Shown: piece by piece, positions 17,730 through 25,479 of the stretch
How the letters are laid out: each line of letters opens with the position of its first letter
Numbering within the stretch: the stretch's first letter is position 1
Source of the DNA: Aminipila sp032051575
Lineage (GTDB): Bacteria > Bacillota > Clostridia > Peptostreptococcales > Anaerovoracaceae
Reading direction: 5' to 3'
Length of the DNA: 64,000 bases
Assembly (NCBI RefSeq): GCF_032051575.1
Contig: NZ_DAMBYD010000004.1
Span: 186,001-250,000, forward strand
Translations under genes and position numbers: made by a program
The notes under the pieces: model-generated
The model's input: only the letters and a program-made list of their open reading frames with translations
Database searches by the model: none
Told to the model about the DNA's origin: nothing

Positions 17730-18995
17730 GTGGATTTTAAAGAAGAATTTGATGAGCTTAATAAAATCCAATATGATTTGGAGTTTGATGATATCACTGA
17801 AGAGGAAATAAGGACATTTTTATTAGAGAATAAGAATGACGATAAATTCCTTAATGCTGCTTTTGCTATTGAGCTTCTTGCAGAAGGTTTCTTGAAAATA
17901 TATTTTAACTATTTGGAAGCATTAAAAGAAGGAAAAGCACAGAAAATTATGGAAGCAAGAGATAAACTTCCTAGGGATTTGGTTAAAGCGCATGAATTGC
18001 AATATCCGCATCAAGGTGAACTCGGCGATCATATAATTGAGGTATATAATAGAAGTGGTAATGAGGGTGTATTTGGATTACTTAACGGAGTCAAGGGGAA
18101 GTACTATGAATTAAAACTGGAAGAAATGCTATTATCAGATGATCCAAATAGCCAAGTTGATATTTTGTCATCTGCAAATTTCCCTGTAATAGATATAATA
18201 TGGAATAAAAGTGATAATTCAAATGTTATTATTCAAGCTAAGAACTATGCTGAACAACAAGCCACGGATATTGTAGATACAATTAGTGGACAATCATCAA
18301 AATTTACAAAACTGCTTGATTCAGAAAAAGGTTTGCAATTACTTAATGAACATCCAGAATTACAGGAGATGATTGACAATCAGGACATTAGCATTGTAAA
18401 TTATTTGACTTCAGAAGTTGGTGAAAAAATACTTTCTAATTATACTGAATTGGTTGATAAAGTAGTAGTTACTCCTATTTCAAATATTAAAATAACTGAA
18501 GAACTTAATGACTATATAATGCTAATAGTTAATGCTTATAATATTGAAATCCCAGAAATAAATCTACATATTGCAACTGATTTAGTGCCATATTTGTCTG
18601 AACTTGTTTTAGGTGTTAAATTACTATTTGACTTGGCTTCAATAAATAAAAATTTTAAATTAATTTCTGCAACTGAAAAAGCAAAAATTGGTGCAGTTAA
18701 AGTTCTTGTGTTATTTTCTCGATATGGAGTTAGAGCAGTATTAACTGCAATAGCAGGGGCGGGAGCATTTTTAGTTGCTGGTGGGGCTACAAACCCATTT
18801 TCACCATTTGCTGGCATTGCTGGTGGCATTTCAGGATTAGTTGTTAGTAATAAGTTATGCAAAATAATAATGCCTAATATTATTAATATATTATATGAAC
18901 TATTGAAAATAACCCAAGAACAAGCATACTATTATGAGCATAAAAAAGATATAGATCAACTTGCTTTAGAGTTCAGTAAAGTAGAGTTGAATTAA
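17730..18995 (+). CDS. Nuclease-like protein with hydrophobic C-terminal region
   Basis: A 421-residue protein starts at GTG with AGGAGG overlapping the previous stop. The middle (about residues 150-185) has VIDIIW, then NVIIQAKNY, a D...QxK pattern that could be a PD-(D/E)XK-like nuclease site. Near residues 330-375 there is a Gly/Ala-rich hydrophobic stretch that could insert into a membrane. The partner upstream is tail-anchored. Together they may form an uncharacterised membrane-associated defence pair; this is inference from motif and context. Confidence 0.5.
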   Translation: MDFKEEFDELNKIQYDLEFDDITEEEIRTFLLENKNDDKFLNAAFAIELLAEGFLKIYFNYLEALKEGKAQKIMEARDKLPRDLVKAHELQYPHQGELGDHIIEVYNRSGNEGVFGLLNGVKGKYYELKLEEMLLSDDPNSQVDILSSANFPVIDIIWNKSDNSNVIIQAKNYAEQQATDIVDTISGQSSKFTKLLDSEKGLQLLNEHPELQEMIDNQDISIVNYLTSEVGEKILSNYTELVDKVVVTPISNIKITEELNDYIMLIVNAYNIEIPEINLHIATDLVPYLSELVLGVKLLFDLASINKNFKLISATEKAKIGAVKVLVLFSRYGVRAVLTAIAGAGAFLVAGGATNPFSPFAGIAGGISGLVVSNKLCKIIMPNIINILYELLKITQEQAYYYEHKKDIDQLALEFSKVELN

Positions 18996-19254
18996 TTAAA
19001 ATAAGAATGAACAATTTCTGTAATTAATTCAATTATTAATTAAACTGGCTATAGAATAAATGTATATAAAGCAAATGTTAATAATGAGAATGGAATGCTA
19101 GACTGGAGTCTATTATTTACTTAATCTACAAAAGGAAAAATAAAAACTGTCAGCAAAAAGTATTTAATAAATTTTATTAGAGAAAGTGACACTAAAAATG
19201 GCTTCAAATAAATAGTAAGCACGGTGGACGACTATTTGAAATATTTATTTGGTC
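18996..19254 (+). pseudogene. Gene-free stretch with a coding relic
   Basis: A frame reading NVNNENGMLDWSLLFT, stopped once at about 19122, then TVSKKYLINFIRES up to a stop near 19212, has protein-like character but no start or ribosome site. It is probably the decayed 3' end of a lost cassette gene. Confidence 0.35.
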
Positions 19255-19360
19255 AAACTTCACATTTTATATACATAACGGTTATATCTGAATTTGATAA
19301 TAAGATAGTAAGTTAAATTGGGATTTGGTGATTTGTTTAGGTTTCAATGATAGTAGTAAT
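19255..19360 (+). repeat. Array repeat copy 7
   Basis: The core is at 19309-19326 with one change (TAAGTTAAATTGGGATTT). The left half is AAACTTCACATTTTATA and the right half is GATTTGTTTAGGTTTC followed by AATGATAGTAGTAAT. Confidence 0.8.
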
Positions 19361-19460
19361 GGGGAGGCTGATTATGTTCAAGTAAAGTACCGCACTCTTA
19401 ATTAGTAAATTACTTTCAATATTATGTGATACTTAGTTGTTATAAAAGGAGATTTTTATA

Positions 19461-20198
19461 TTGAGAACTCAACGAAAGGCTATATTTTGTAGCCTAGTGA
19501 TTATGGTTATAGCAGTTACTATGGCTATTCTTTTAGAATTTAGGATAGTTAATAACTTTTTGCAACTCAACGCATTAGTAGGTCACAGAGCATTTATTGT
19601 AAATTGTTTAATTGGCGTGGCTGGAAGTGCATTTATTTCATTATTGATTTCATGTACCGCATATCAAAGTGAAAAGCGAATTGTAATTAATGATTATTTT
19701 AATATAATGGCTGATATTTATTTAATTAATGACTATTATATTCGTTGGATACAACAATTTTATGATGATAAAAATAAGTCTTTGACAATACCTGACAACG
19801 ACTGTAAAGAGTTTGAAAATAACTTAAATGATTTGTGCAAAATTCTAAAACAGGTTGTCTTGGTTAGTTCTTCATTTTCAAGTATTATTCCATATAAGAT
19901 GTATCCAGATTTTATGAAAAGGTACCTAGAAAAAAAGAAAACCTTTCTCTATTGTGAACATGATTTTCAACTTTGCTGCAATGAAGTTTACTTGCAATCA
20001 AAAATAACATATGAACTCTTACTCAGAACTTGTATAACTTCTAAGGAACAAGCAACATTTAGAGAGAACTATCAAAATGAGCTTAGAACGCTTATAGATA
20101 TGTTGGGTAGTGAATCTAAATTAGAAACCTCAAGAAAACAATTTAATTACCATATCAATATGTATTTAGATTTAAACGAAAAAGCATCACATGAATAA
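19461..20198 (+). CDS. Two-helix membrane protein with cytoplasmic helical domain
   Basis: A 245-residue protein starts at TTG with AAAAGGAG 9 bases upstream. Hydrophobic segments lie at about residues 9-30 and 47-68; the remaining 175 residues are soluble, helical and rich in Tyr, Asn and Lys, with several cysteines. Small two-helix proteins of this shape occur as membrane effectors in bacterial defence, but I cannot name a family. It is the only intact gene of its array unit. Confidence 0.5.
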   Translation: MRTQRKAIFCSLVIMVIAVTMAILLEFRIVNNFLQLNALVGHRAFIVNCLIGVAGSAFISLLISCTAYQSEKRIVINDYFNIMADIYLINDYYIRWIQQFYDDKNKSLTIPDNDCKEFENNLNDLCKILKQVVLVSSSFSSIIPYKMYPDFMKRYLEKKKTFLYCEHDFQLCCNEVYLQSKITYELLLRTCITSKEQATFRENYQNELRTLIDMLGSESKLETSRKQFNYHINMYLDLNEKASHE

Positions 20199-20209
20199 GG
20201 GTAAACACT

Positions 20210-20330
20210 AAATTAGCTACCATTATATTTATAATGCAGCATATGATAAATTTTCTTTTGTGTTTAATTTTTTTATAGATATATTAAGCTAAATTGGGAT
20301 TTGATGATTGGCTTAGGTTTCAATTAGAGC
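20210..20330 (+). repeat. Array repeat copy 8
   Basis: The core is at 20285-20302 with the right half GATGATTGGCTTAGGTTTC. The left half (AAATTAGCTACCATTATA) belongs to a second sub-type also seen after 22010 and 23690. Confidence 0.75.
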
Positions 20331-20422
20331 ATTATATGAAGTTGGCAAAATGGAAAGCCAAGAATATTAGAATAGACCGAGGCATTATTAAGATTAGGAT
20401 TTATATTAAGAGGTGAACTATA

Positions 20423-21221
20423 GTGAAAAAAAGTATTCTTTATTATCCAACTATTGAGTTTCAATTTAAGGACTTTCAGTGGTTATGGACATCGGCATTG
20501 CTGTGGGATAAAGTATACCGTATAGTTCCTGATGGATATCAGCTACAGGAACCTAGAAATATCCAAGAACTTTGCTCAAAAGAACAATTTATCTTTATGT
20601 ACGGATAATACGGATGTATGGACTGCATCCACATTCTTTCTTAATTCAGAGATAGTTCGAGATAGCGTTTATAATGGTGAACAATATTTAGAAAAGAGTG
20701 AAGCTGTGTTAGCTCCCGTTTTTATAAACGAAATTTATCCTACAAATCTTCTTTCAATACCTGCTTCTAAAATTCTTGAATTTAGGGAAAAGCGAAAGGA
20801 CGAGAGAGAAATGTTTCATAATGAGATTGATAACTTTGTTAATCAATTGGCTGCAGCTTCTGATCCCCAAATTTTAGAGCAGATAATGAATGATGAAAAA
20901 GCAAAAGTTGAATATGCCTTAACAGAATATAAAAAGAGCATGGATATTATGAAAGTGGTGAAATGGGGAGGATACATTACATCTCTTGTGACACTATCAA
21001 CTGATGTTTTAGGATATACAGCGTTTAATTCAAATGTGATTCAAGGATTAACTACTGCTGGAATTGGAATAGGTTTGTTAACTGGATTAATTGAAAATAA
21101 ATTTAAACCTGTTTCAACAGCTTATTCTTACTTAAGTAGTATTAATAGCTTATCGGCGGAATACTTTAATGATTTTAACAACAATCTCTATAGAAAAATG
21201 GAGGAGTTCATTAATGATTAA
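20423..21221 (+). pseudogene. DUF6236-like gene broken by a frameshift
   Basis: The first frame (20423-20608) starts MKKSILYYPTIEF and reads into VPDGYQLQEPRNIQEL; the continuation is in another frame from about 20580 to 21221 (TDVWTASTFFLNSE onward). Joined, they make one DUF6236-like protein of about 260 residues with a hydrophobic segment near the C-terminus (GLTTAGIGIGLLTGL). A small deletion probably accompanies the shift near 20575-20600. The start has AGAGGTG upstream, so translation would begin and then end early. The function of this family is unknown. Confidence 0.65.
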
Positions 21222-21255
21222 ATATATCTTTGTAACTAGCTGATAGGAGGTTAAG

Positions 21256-22010
21256 ATGAATTATTTTTATGAACCAGTTAATATAAAACAATGGAATATG
21301 TTTAAAAAAGTTAAAGGCATAGGTCATATTGAACCCTTTTTAGCTACTAAAAATATGAGCATTGGTGATAGTTTGGTTTTAAATGTTGGAAAACAAGATA
21401 GAAATTTAGAAAGTGGAGTCTATGCAATTGCAAATATAATTTCAGAACCTTATATTTTAAGAAATCATCCAGAAGATTATTGCAATAATAAACTAACAAT
21501 AGATGCCCAAATTACTCAAATTCAGTATAAAGCGCCTATTATTAATAATGAAGTATGTAAAATGATATTTACGCAATTTAGGACTGTACACCAGATAACA
21601 GGTGAAGGACTAGGAATTTTATTAAAGTATATTAACAGCAAAGTTTTATATCCAGATGAAATACCTCTTAATCAGTGTTTGAATGAAGACGCAAAAAGGC
21701 GAGTTGTAGTAAATGCATATGAAAGAAATTCTAAAGCAAGACAAGAATGCATTAACAACAAAGGTAACTCTTGCATAATTTGTGGTTTTAATTTTGAACA
21801 GGTATATGGAACAGAGTTGAGGGTTTAATTCATATACATCATCTAAAGCTGTTATCTGAAATTGGCACAGAATATGTAGTAGATCCAATTAAAGATTTGG
21901 TGCCTATATGCCCTAATTGCCATATGGCATTACATTCAAAGAAGGGGAATACTTATTCTGTGGAAGAACTAAAAAATAGAGTAAATATAAATAGAGGAAG
22001 TAAGTTATAA
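21256..22010 (+). pseudogene. EVE-HNH endonuclease gene with a one-base frameshift
   Basis: The N-terminal ~150 residues (FYEPVNIKQWNMFKKVKGIG and on) look like an EVE/PUA-type reader of modified bases. The C-terminus is an HNH nuclease: CIICGF, then after a shift HIHHLKLLSEIG and VPICPNCHMALH. The first frame ends at 21828; deleting one A in the run near 21829 restores the HNH frame to a TAA at 22008-22010. GGAGG lies 6 bases before ATG. Intact relatives act as type IV-like restriction enzymes. The break hits the catalytic histidines, so this copy is inactive unless the shift is programmed or an assembly error. Confidence 0.75.
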
Positions 22011-22027
22011 TTGCTATTGATTAACCA

Positions 22028-22108
22028 AAAGTTAGCACCATATAATAAGAAAATTTAGTAAGCTAAATTGGGATTTACTGATTTGCTTAGGTTCAATTAT
22101 AGCTATAG
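22028..22108 (+). repeat. Array repeat copy 9
   Basis: The core is at 22059-22076 and the right half is ACTGATTTGCTTAGG. The left half is shortened. Confidence 0.75.
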
Positions 22109-22109
22109 C

Positions 22110-22223
22110 ATGAAGCTTGATCGCTACAGAGTATATAATTCCCAAGAATGGAAATTAGAAAACAAATGGGTTGTCGAGAAAAAAAGAAAAATGGGACATC
22201 AAACAATTTATTTAAACAACTAA
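22110..22223 (+). CDS. Possible 37-residue protein or coding relic
   Basis: ATG 22110 to TAA 22223 encodes a basic peptide (MKLDRYRVYNSQEW then KKRKMGHQTIYLNN) with protein-like composition. There is no convincing ribosome site, so it may be a relic of a larger gene. Confidence 0.25.
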   Translation: MKLDRYRVYNSQEWKLENKWVVEKKRKMGHQTIYLNN

Positions 22224-22239
22224 AAAGGAGTTAGGCTTT

Positions 22240-22710
22240 ATGAAATGTAAGTATTTAATAATAATAGGATTTCATATTATTATTAATATTATGGTTTATT
22301 CAATTGATATGCTTTTTATTCTAAATATAAATGGTGAATGTAACATTGCTCAAGATTATATTCACTATGGATTAGTATTTTTCTTGTATTTTATTGTTGG
22401 AAGAACTTTTTTGCAAAAAGTTTCTTTAATAGAATCTGCTCAGATTGTATCTGTAATATTTTGGATTAACCTTGCACTGATTGTAAGTGGATTTATGATA
22501 ATTAATACATGCAGTCCGTGGGTAAATCAAGAAAACGGAATATTATTTATGTTTCTATATAATCTTTTTAATTATGCAGTATTGCAAAAAACTGGTCATT
22601 GGGTTGATTCAATGATTTTTTTGGATGATATTATATACATATTTGGAGTGACTATTCCTAGCATTCTAATATTACTTGGAAGATTAAGCTACAATGCTAA
22701 TGAGAAATAA
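22240..22710 (+). CDS. Four-helix integral membrane protein, unknown
   Basis: A 156-residue protein with hydrophobic segments at about 5-28, 43-58, 70-90 and 130-150 (approximate). AAAGGAG lies 9 bases before ATG. No catalytic or binding motif is visible. It is the single gene of its array unit and might be an immunity-type or pore-type membrane protein; no family is recognised. Confidence 0.5.
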   Translation: MKCKYLIIIGFHIIINIMVYSIDMLFILNINGECNIAQDYIHYGLVFFLYFIVGRTFLQKVSLIESAQIVSVIFWINLALIVSGFMIINTCSPWVNQENGILFMFLYNLFNYAVLQKTGHWVDSMIFLDDIIYIFGVTIPSILILLGRLSYNANEK

Positions 22711-22754
22711 TTACGCTGAAAATTTAGGTAAATTGGTTTATATCATTGATAAAG

Positions 22755-22850
22755 CAGAGCCTATAATACATACTGTTATATCTCAATTTAGTTATAAGAT
22801 AGTAAGCTAAGTTGCGATTTACTGATCCGTTCAGATTTTAATTATAGCAA
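22755..22850 (+). repeat. Array repeat copy 10 (diverged)
   Basis: The core TAAGCTAAGTTGCGATTT is at 22803-22820, preceded by AATTTAGTTATAAGATAG. The right half is more diverged than in other copies. Confidence 0.7.
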
Positions 22851-22903
22851 TTAAGGGAAGTTGTTATATCAATTTGTTGGATAGAATTTTAGGAGGGAGT
22901 ACT

Positions 22904-23662
22904 ATGAGCAATGAGGCTTTAGATACGATTGACAGATATTTTTGTAATGATGAAAATACCATGCACTTTTTGGGTGAAAAAAAGGCGGCTCAGGAAGTAG
23001 CGGATTATCTGTCATTTGGCAAGATATTACCCAGTGATTCTCCTGATATGGTGATTTTGCATAATGGGAGTTATTTAGCAATTGAACATTTTGAGTTTGA
23101 TAGTTACAAAAATCATAAAAGCGGAAGCGAAAACAGAAGCGAGCAGGCACGTATTGAACGTAGTTTTCAGGCTATCTCCTCGTCAAATCATGGGATTCTT
23201 GTTCACGACGAAATCAAGGGAAAGTCTTCATATGAACAGTATGTAAAAAATGTTTCATCCATATTTCAGAATCACTATAACAAAATTGAGAGCTATAAGA
23301 TGAATTTGATTGAGAAAAGTGTTATTGAGTCCTCAACTCCGCTGAAAATTGCATTTCTAATAGAAGATATGTCACCATTAGGAACAATTGCTTATGATGA
23401 TGGGGGACAACACCCCGTTGTACTTGCTTTGAGTAGGGAATTTTTGAAGTTAATGAGAAACAGCCCAGCTGTCGACTATGTCATCACATGCTCTGGTGCG
23501 GGATCAAATAATTTTATTTGGATTATTTCTAGAGAATCACTGGATGAATATGATAAAAATAGTGTCGACTATGCGAGCATGGAATTTATTAATTTTACGC
23601 CAAAAGTATTAAGTTACACAATTGAAGTTTCACGAGAAAATATTAAAAATGAAAAGATATAA
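22904..23662 (+). CDS. Hypothetical protein, possibly nuclease-like
   Basis: I chose ATG 22904, preceded by AGGAGGGAG; the frame is open to 22874. The 252-residue soluble protein contains SPDMVILHNGSYLAIEHFEF, in which an Asp followed by Glu on a second strand could be part of a PD-(D/E)XK-type site, but no lysine in the right place is obvious. The rest is not recognised. The stop codon TAA (23660-23662) shares its last two bases with the start of the terminal partial repeat. Confidence 0.5.
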   Translation: MSNEALDTIDRYFCNDENTMHFLGEKKAAQEVADYLSFGKILPSDSPDMVILHNGSYLAIEHFEFDSYKNHKSGSENRSEQARIERSFQAISSSNHGILVHDEIKGKSSYEQYVKNVSSIFQNHYNKIESYKMNLIEKSVIESSTPLKIAFLIEDMSPLGTIAYDDGGQHPVVLALSREFLKLMRNSPAVDYVITCSGAGSNNFIWIISRESLDEYDKNSVDYASMEFINFTPKVLSYTIEVSRENIKNEKI

Positions 23663-23720
23663 CTTTCCATTAGCCTAAGTACATGTAGTTAAATTAACTG
23701 CCATTATCTTTATGATAGTC
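23661..23720 (+). repeat. Terminal partial array repeat
   Basis: AACTTTCCATTAGCCTAA matches the left half of copy 1, and a second left-half-like block (AACTGCCATTATCTTTATG) follows at 23695-23713. No core follows, so the array appears to end here. Confidence 0.6.
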
Positions 23721-23746
23721 AGTCTAGTTTAATGTAGCCTATTGAA

Positions 23747-23800
23747 TTTGAAAATCCTACACTTTTGAATATACTTATATGGTTGATTAAATACCAAAGC
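23747..23800 (+). repeat. Right copy of the ~55-bp direct repeat
   Basis: This matches 3330-3384, including the stop codon region of the secreted-protein gene, with a few substitutions and a one-base deletion. A terminator follows, as it does on the left. Confidence 0.6.
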
Positions 23801-23846
23801 CCGCTACGATGATAATTTTATTTCATCATAGCAGGCTTTGCTTTTT
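23796..23846 (+). terminator. Terminator at the right end of the array region
   Basis: AAAGCCCGCTACGATGA pairs with TCATCATAGCAGGCTTT, followed by a T run. It may serve both the array and, in reverse, the convergent DnaJ gene. Confidence 0.75.
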
Positions 23847-23877
23847 ATATAAAGGAGTAAAAACTAGCAAAGTAAGA

Positions 23878-24561
23878 TTAATTATCAAATACAAAATCCT
23901 TTATCATCTCAGATAAAAACATTAGACCAGCAGGTAAAGCCAGTATGATATAGGGTAGGCAAAAGAAGATAAATGCAATAATTAAAGCAAATGCTACGTT
24001 CAAAGAATTTAAATTACTCATAAAAAAGTCTAATACAATGGATAAAAGCGCTATACCAAATATAAAACGACATATTAAAATGGCAACACTAGATATTATA
24101 ATCAAACAGTGATTTATAAAGGCTAGTACAGGTAAAAGTGGGGCTAAAATAATCTTCAGTAAACACAATAATATTTTACGTTTTTTTGAGATTGGCTTTG
24201 GATCATATGTATAATCAGCTTCAGGAGTAGAGTAATCCTCATAATCGTAAGAAACATTTGAATTGGTTGATTGATATTTTTGAGAATTATCGTAGGCAGT
24301 CCTAGAAGTATGTTTTGACAATGTTTCATAGGCTTCTTGGATGAGCCGAAAGAAAGTGGCAGCATTAGATGCATCATTCACATCAGGATGGTATTTTTTA
24401 CATAGTGTTCTATAAGCTGTTTTAATTTCATCGTCAGTTGCATTATTGCTCAACCCAAGTATTTCATAGTAATCATAAGTTTCACCTCGTAATTTGTTAT
24501 ATTTTGTCGAATTTTGCTCTAAATTAAATAGAAAGGTCATGCAAAAGCAATAACCTTTCAA
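23878..24561 (-). CDS. J-domain (DnaJ-like) membrane protein
   Basis: Up to 227 residues. A J domain with the HPD motif (KKYHPDVND) is followed by a polar linker and three to four hydrophobic segments, so it is a membrane-anchored co-chaperone-like protein. The start is uncertain: the listed frame opens at TTG 24561, but GAGGTG with an ATG 7 bases on (near 24477) points to a start one base out of frame. Insertion of one base there would give the usual J-domain opening. The gene may therefore carry a start-codon lesion. Confidence 0.6.
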   Translation of the reverse strand: MKGYCFCMTFLFNLEQNSTKYNKLRGETYDYYEILGLSNNATDDEIKTAYRTLCKKYHPDVNDASNAATFFRLIQEAYETLSKHTSRTAYDNSQKYQSTNSNVSYDYEDYSTPEADYTYDPKPISKKRKILLCLLKIILAPLLPVLAFINHCLIIISSVAILICRFIFGIALLSIVLDFFMSNLNSLNVAFALIIAFIFFCLPYIILALPAGLMFLSEMIKDFVFDN

Positions 24562-24691
24562 AAATTTTTATATTAGAAGTAATTTAGTATTACTGATAAT
24601 TTCTATCTTAAAAAAAATTCTCATTATTAGCAAGTAAAGTCATTTCTTCATAAGAGGAATAACCTTTCCATAACCTAATAAATTTTTCGCT

Positions 24692-25087
24692 TTAAGCCCC
24701 CTTCTGAGGGGTGAGCGCATCGTTTTGAGTCATATTATTTTCTTTCTGAGTTTCTAATAACATTTCGGCTCTTTCTAAAAGTGCCCCTTGATTATGAGTA
24801 TCTAAAGTATCAAATATCTTTAGAAGCTTTTCTTTTTTTTCAGGTAAAATCAAGTGGTGTTGTAATTCTACCGTTGTATGATCAATATTAGCCCTACCAA
24901 CCAGATAGTCAATTGGAACATCAAAATAGTCTGCTAAAGCAATTAGTATGTCATAAGTGGGTTTTCTTTCGTTTAATTCATAATTTTGTATGCCTCGCTC
25001 ACTAGCCTTGATATGCTGTGCAAGTTGCTTTTGCGTAATATTTTTAGATTTCCTTAAATCTTTTAAATGCTCTCCAAAGTTAAACAA
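24692..25087 (-). CDS. Xre-family repressor
   Basis: I read this from TTG 25087, where GGAGG lies 9 bases upstream; the frame extends to 25219 without a ribosome site. The 131-residue protein has an N-terminal HTH (NITQKQLAQHIKASERGIQN), then VPIDYLVG and a helical C-terminus, as in phage and ICE immunity repressors. It is divergent from the small Xre gene at 25198, and two palindromes lie between them. It probably controls the element's lysogeny-like switch. Confidence 0.8.
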   Translation of the reverse strand: MFNFGEHLKDLRKSKNITQKQLAQHIKASERGIQNYELNERKPTYDILIALADYFDVPIDYLVGRANIDHTTVELQHHLILPEKKEKLLKIFDTLDTHNQGALLERAEMLLETQKENNMTQNDALTPQKGA

Positions 25088-25118
25088 ATTAAACCTCCAA
25101 ATGTATAGTGGAGTATTT

Positions 25119-25136
25119 ACACGCACAAATGAGTGT
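25119..25136. promoter_or_regulatory. Operator-like palindrome 1 between divergent Xre genes
   Basis: ACACGCACAAATGAGTGT is an imperfect palindrome with ACAC..GTGT ends. It lies upstream of the minus-strand repressor. Confidence 0.55.
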
Positions 25137-25153
25137 GATATCATAAATATATG

Positions 25154-25171
25154 ACACGCATGTTCGAGTGT
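25154..25171. promoter_or_regulatory. Operator-like palindrome 2 between divergent Xre genes
   Basis: ACACGCATGTTCGAGTGT has the same ends as the palindrome 35 bases to the left. The pair is a likely repressor binding site. Confidence 0.55.
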
Positions 25172-25197
25172 GTTAATACTAGAAAGGAATGGTAGCT

Positions 25198-25416
25198 GTG
25201 AAAACAATACTAAAAACAATTCGAGAGAAAAAAGGCTTTACGCAGGTAGAAGTTGCAGATAAAGCTAATATAGCCATAAGGACTTATCAAAACTATGAGG
25301 CAGGAGAACGTGTACCAAACGTCCATACTGCCATAAGCATAGCAAAGGCCCTTAACACAAGTATTGAAGTATTATTTCCAGTTACCGTTCCAGATGATTT
25401 TCAATCAGATAATTAA
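25198..25416 (+). CDS. Small Xre-family regulator (Cro-like)
   Basis: I read this from GTG 25198, because AAAGGA lies 9 bases upstream; the ATG at 25189 would sit on top of that site. The 72-residue protein is a single HTH domain (GFTQVEVADKANIAIRTYQN, then NVHTAISIAKAL). It is divergent from the larger repressor, like a Cro/CI pair. Confidence 0.75.
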   Translation: MKTILKTIREKKGFTQVEVADKANIAIRTYQNYEAGERVPNVHTAISIAKALNTSIEVLFPVTVPDDFQSDN

Positions 25417-25479
25417 CTCAATTTTACCATAGCTTTTATAAATTAGCACAAATATTTTATATTTATTGCAATTAAATAT

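Larger units (their letters stand above)
9985..23720 (+). mobile_element. Integron-like array of defence gene cassettes
   Basis: Ten copies of the same intergenic repeat (core TAAGCTAAATTGGGATTT), plus a partial copy at the right end, separate one- or two-gene units that are all on the plus strand and functionally unrelated. Every unit has its own ribosome site 50-150 bases after a repeat. This matches cassette logic. No tyrosine integrase of the IntI type is in the window. The repeats could instead be shared leader/terminator sequences spread by homologous recombination. Confidence 0.6.

Noticed and set aside
9985..22850. The array repeats as a CRISPR array
   Set aside because: The repeats are 80-110 bp, imperfect and separated by whole genes of 0.3-4 kb, with no short spacers and no cas genes.
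9985..23720. A true class-type integron
   Set aside because: No IntI-like tyrosine integrase is visible and the GTTRRRY end motif is not at the expected place, so I call it only integron-like.
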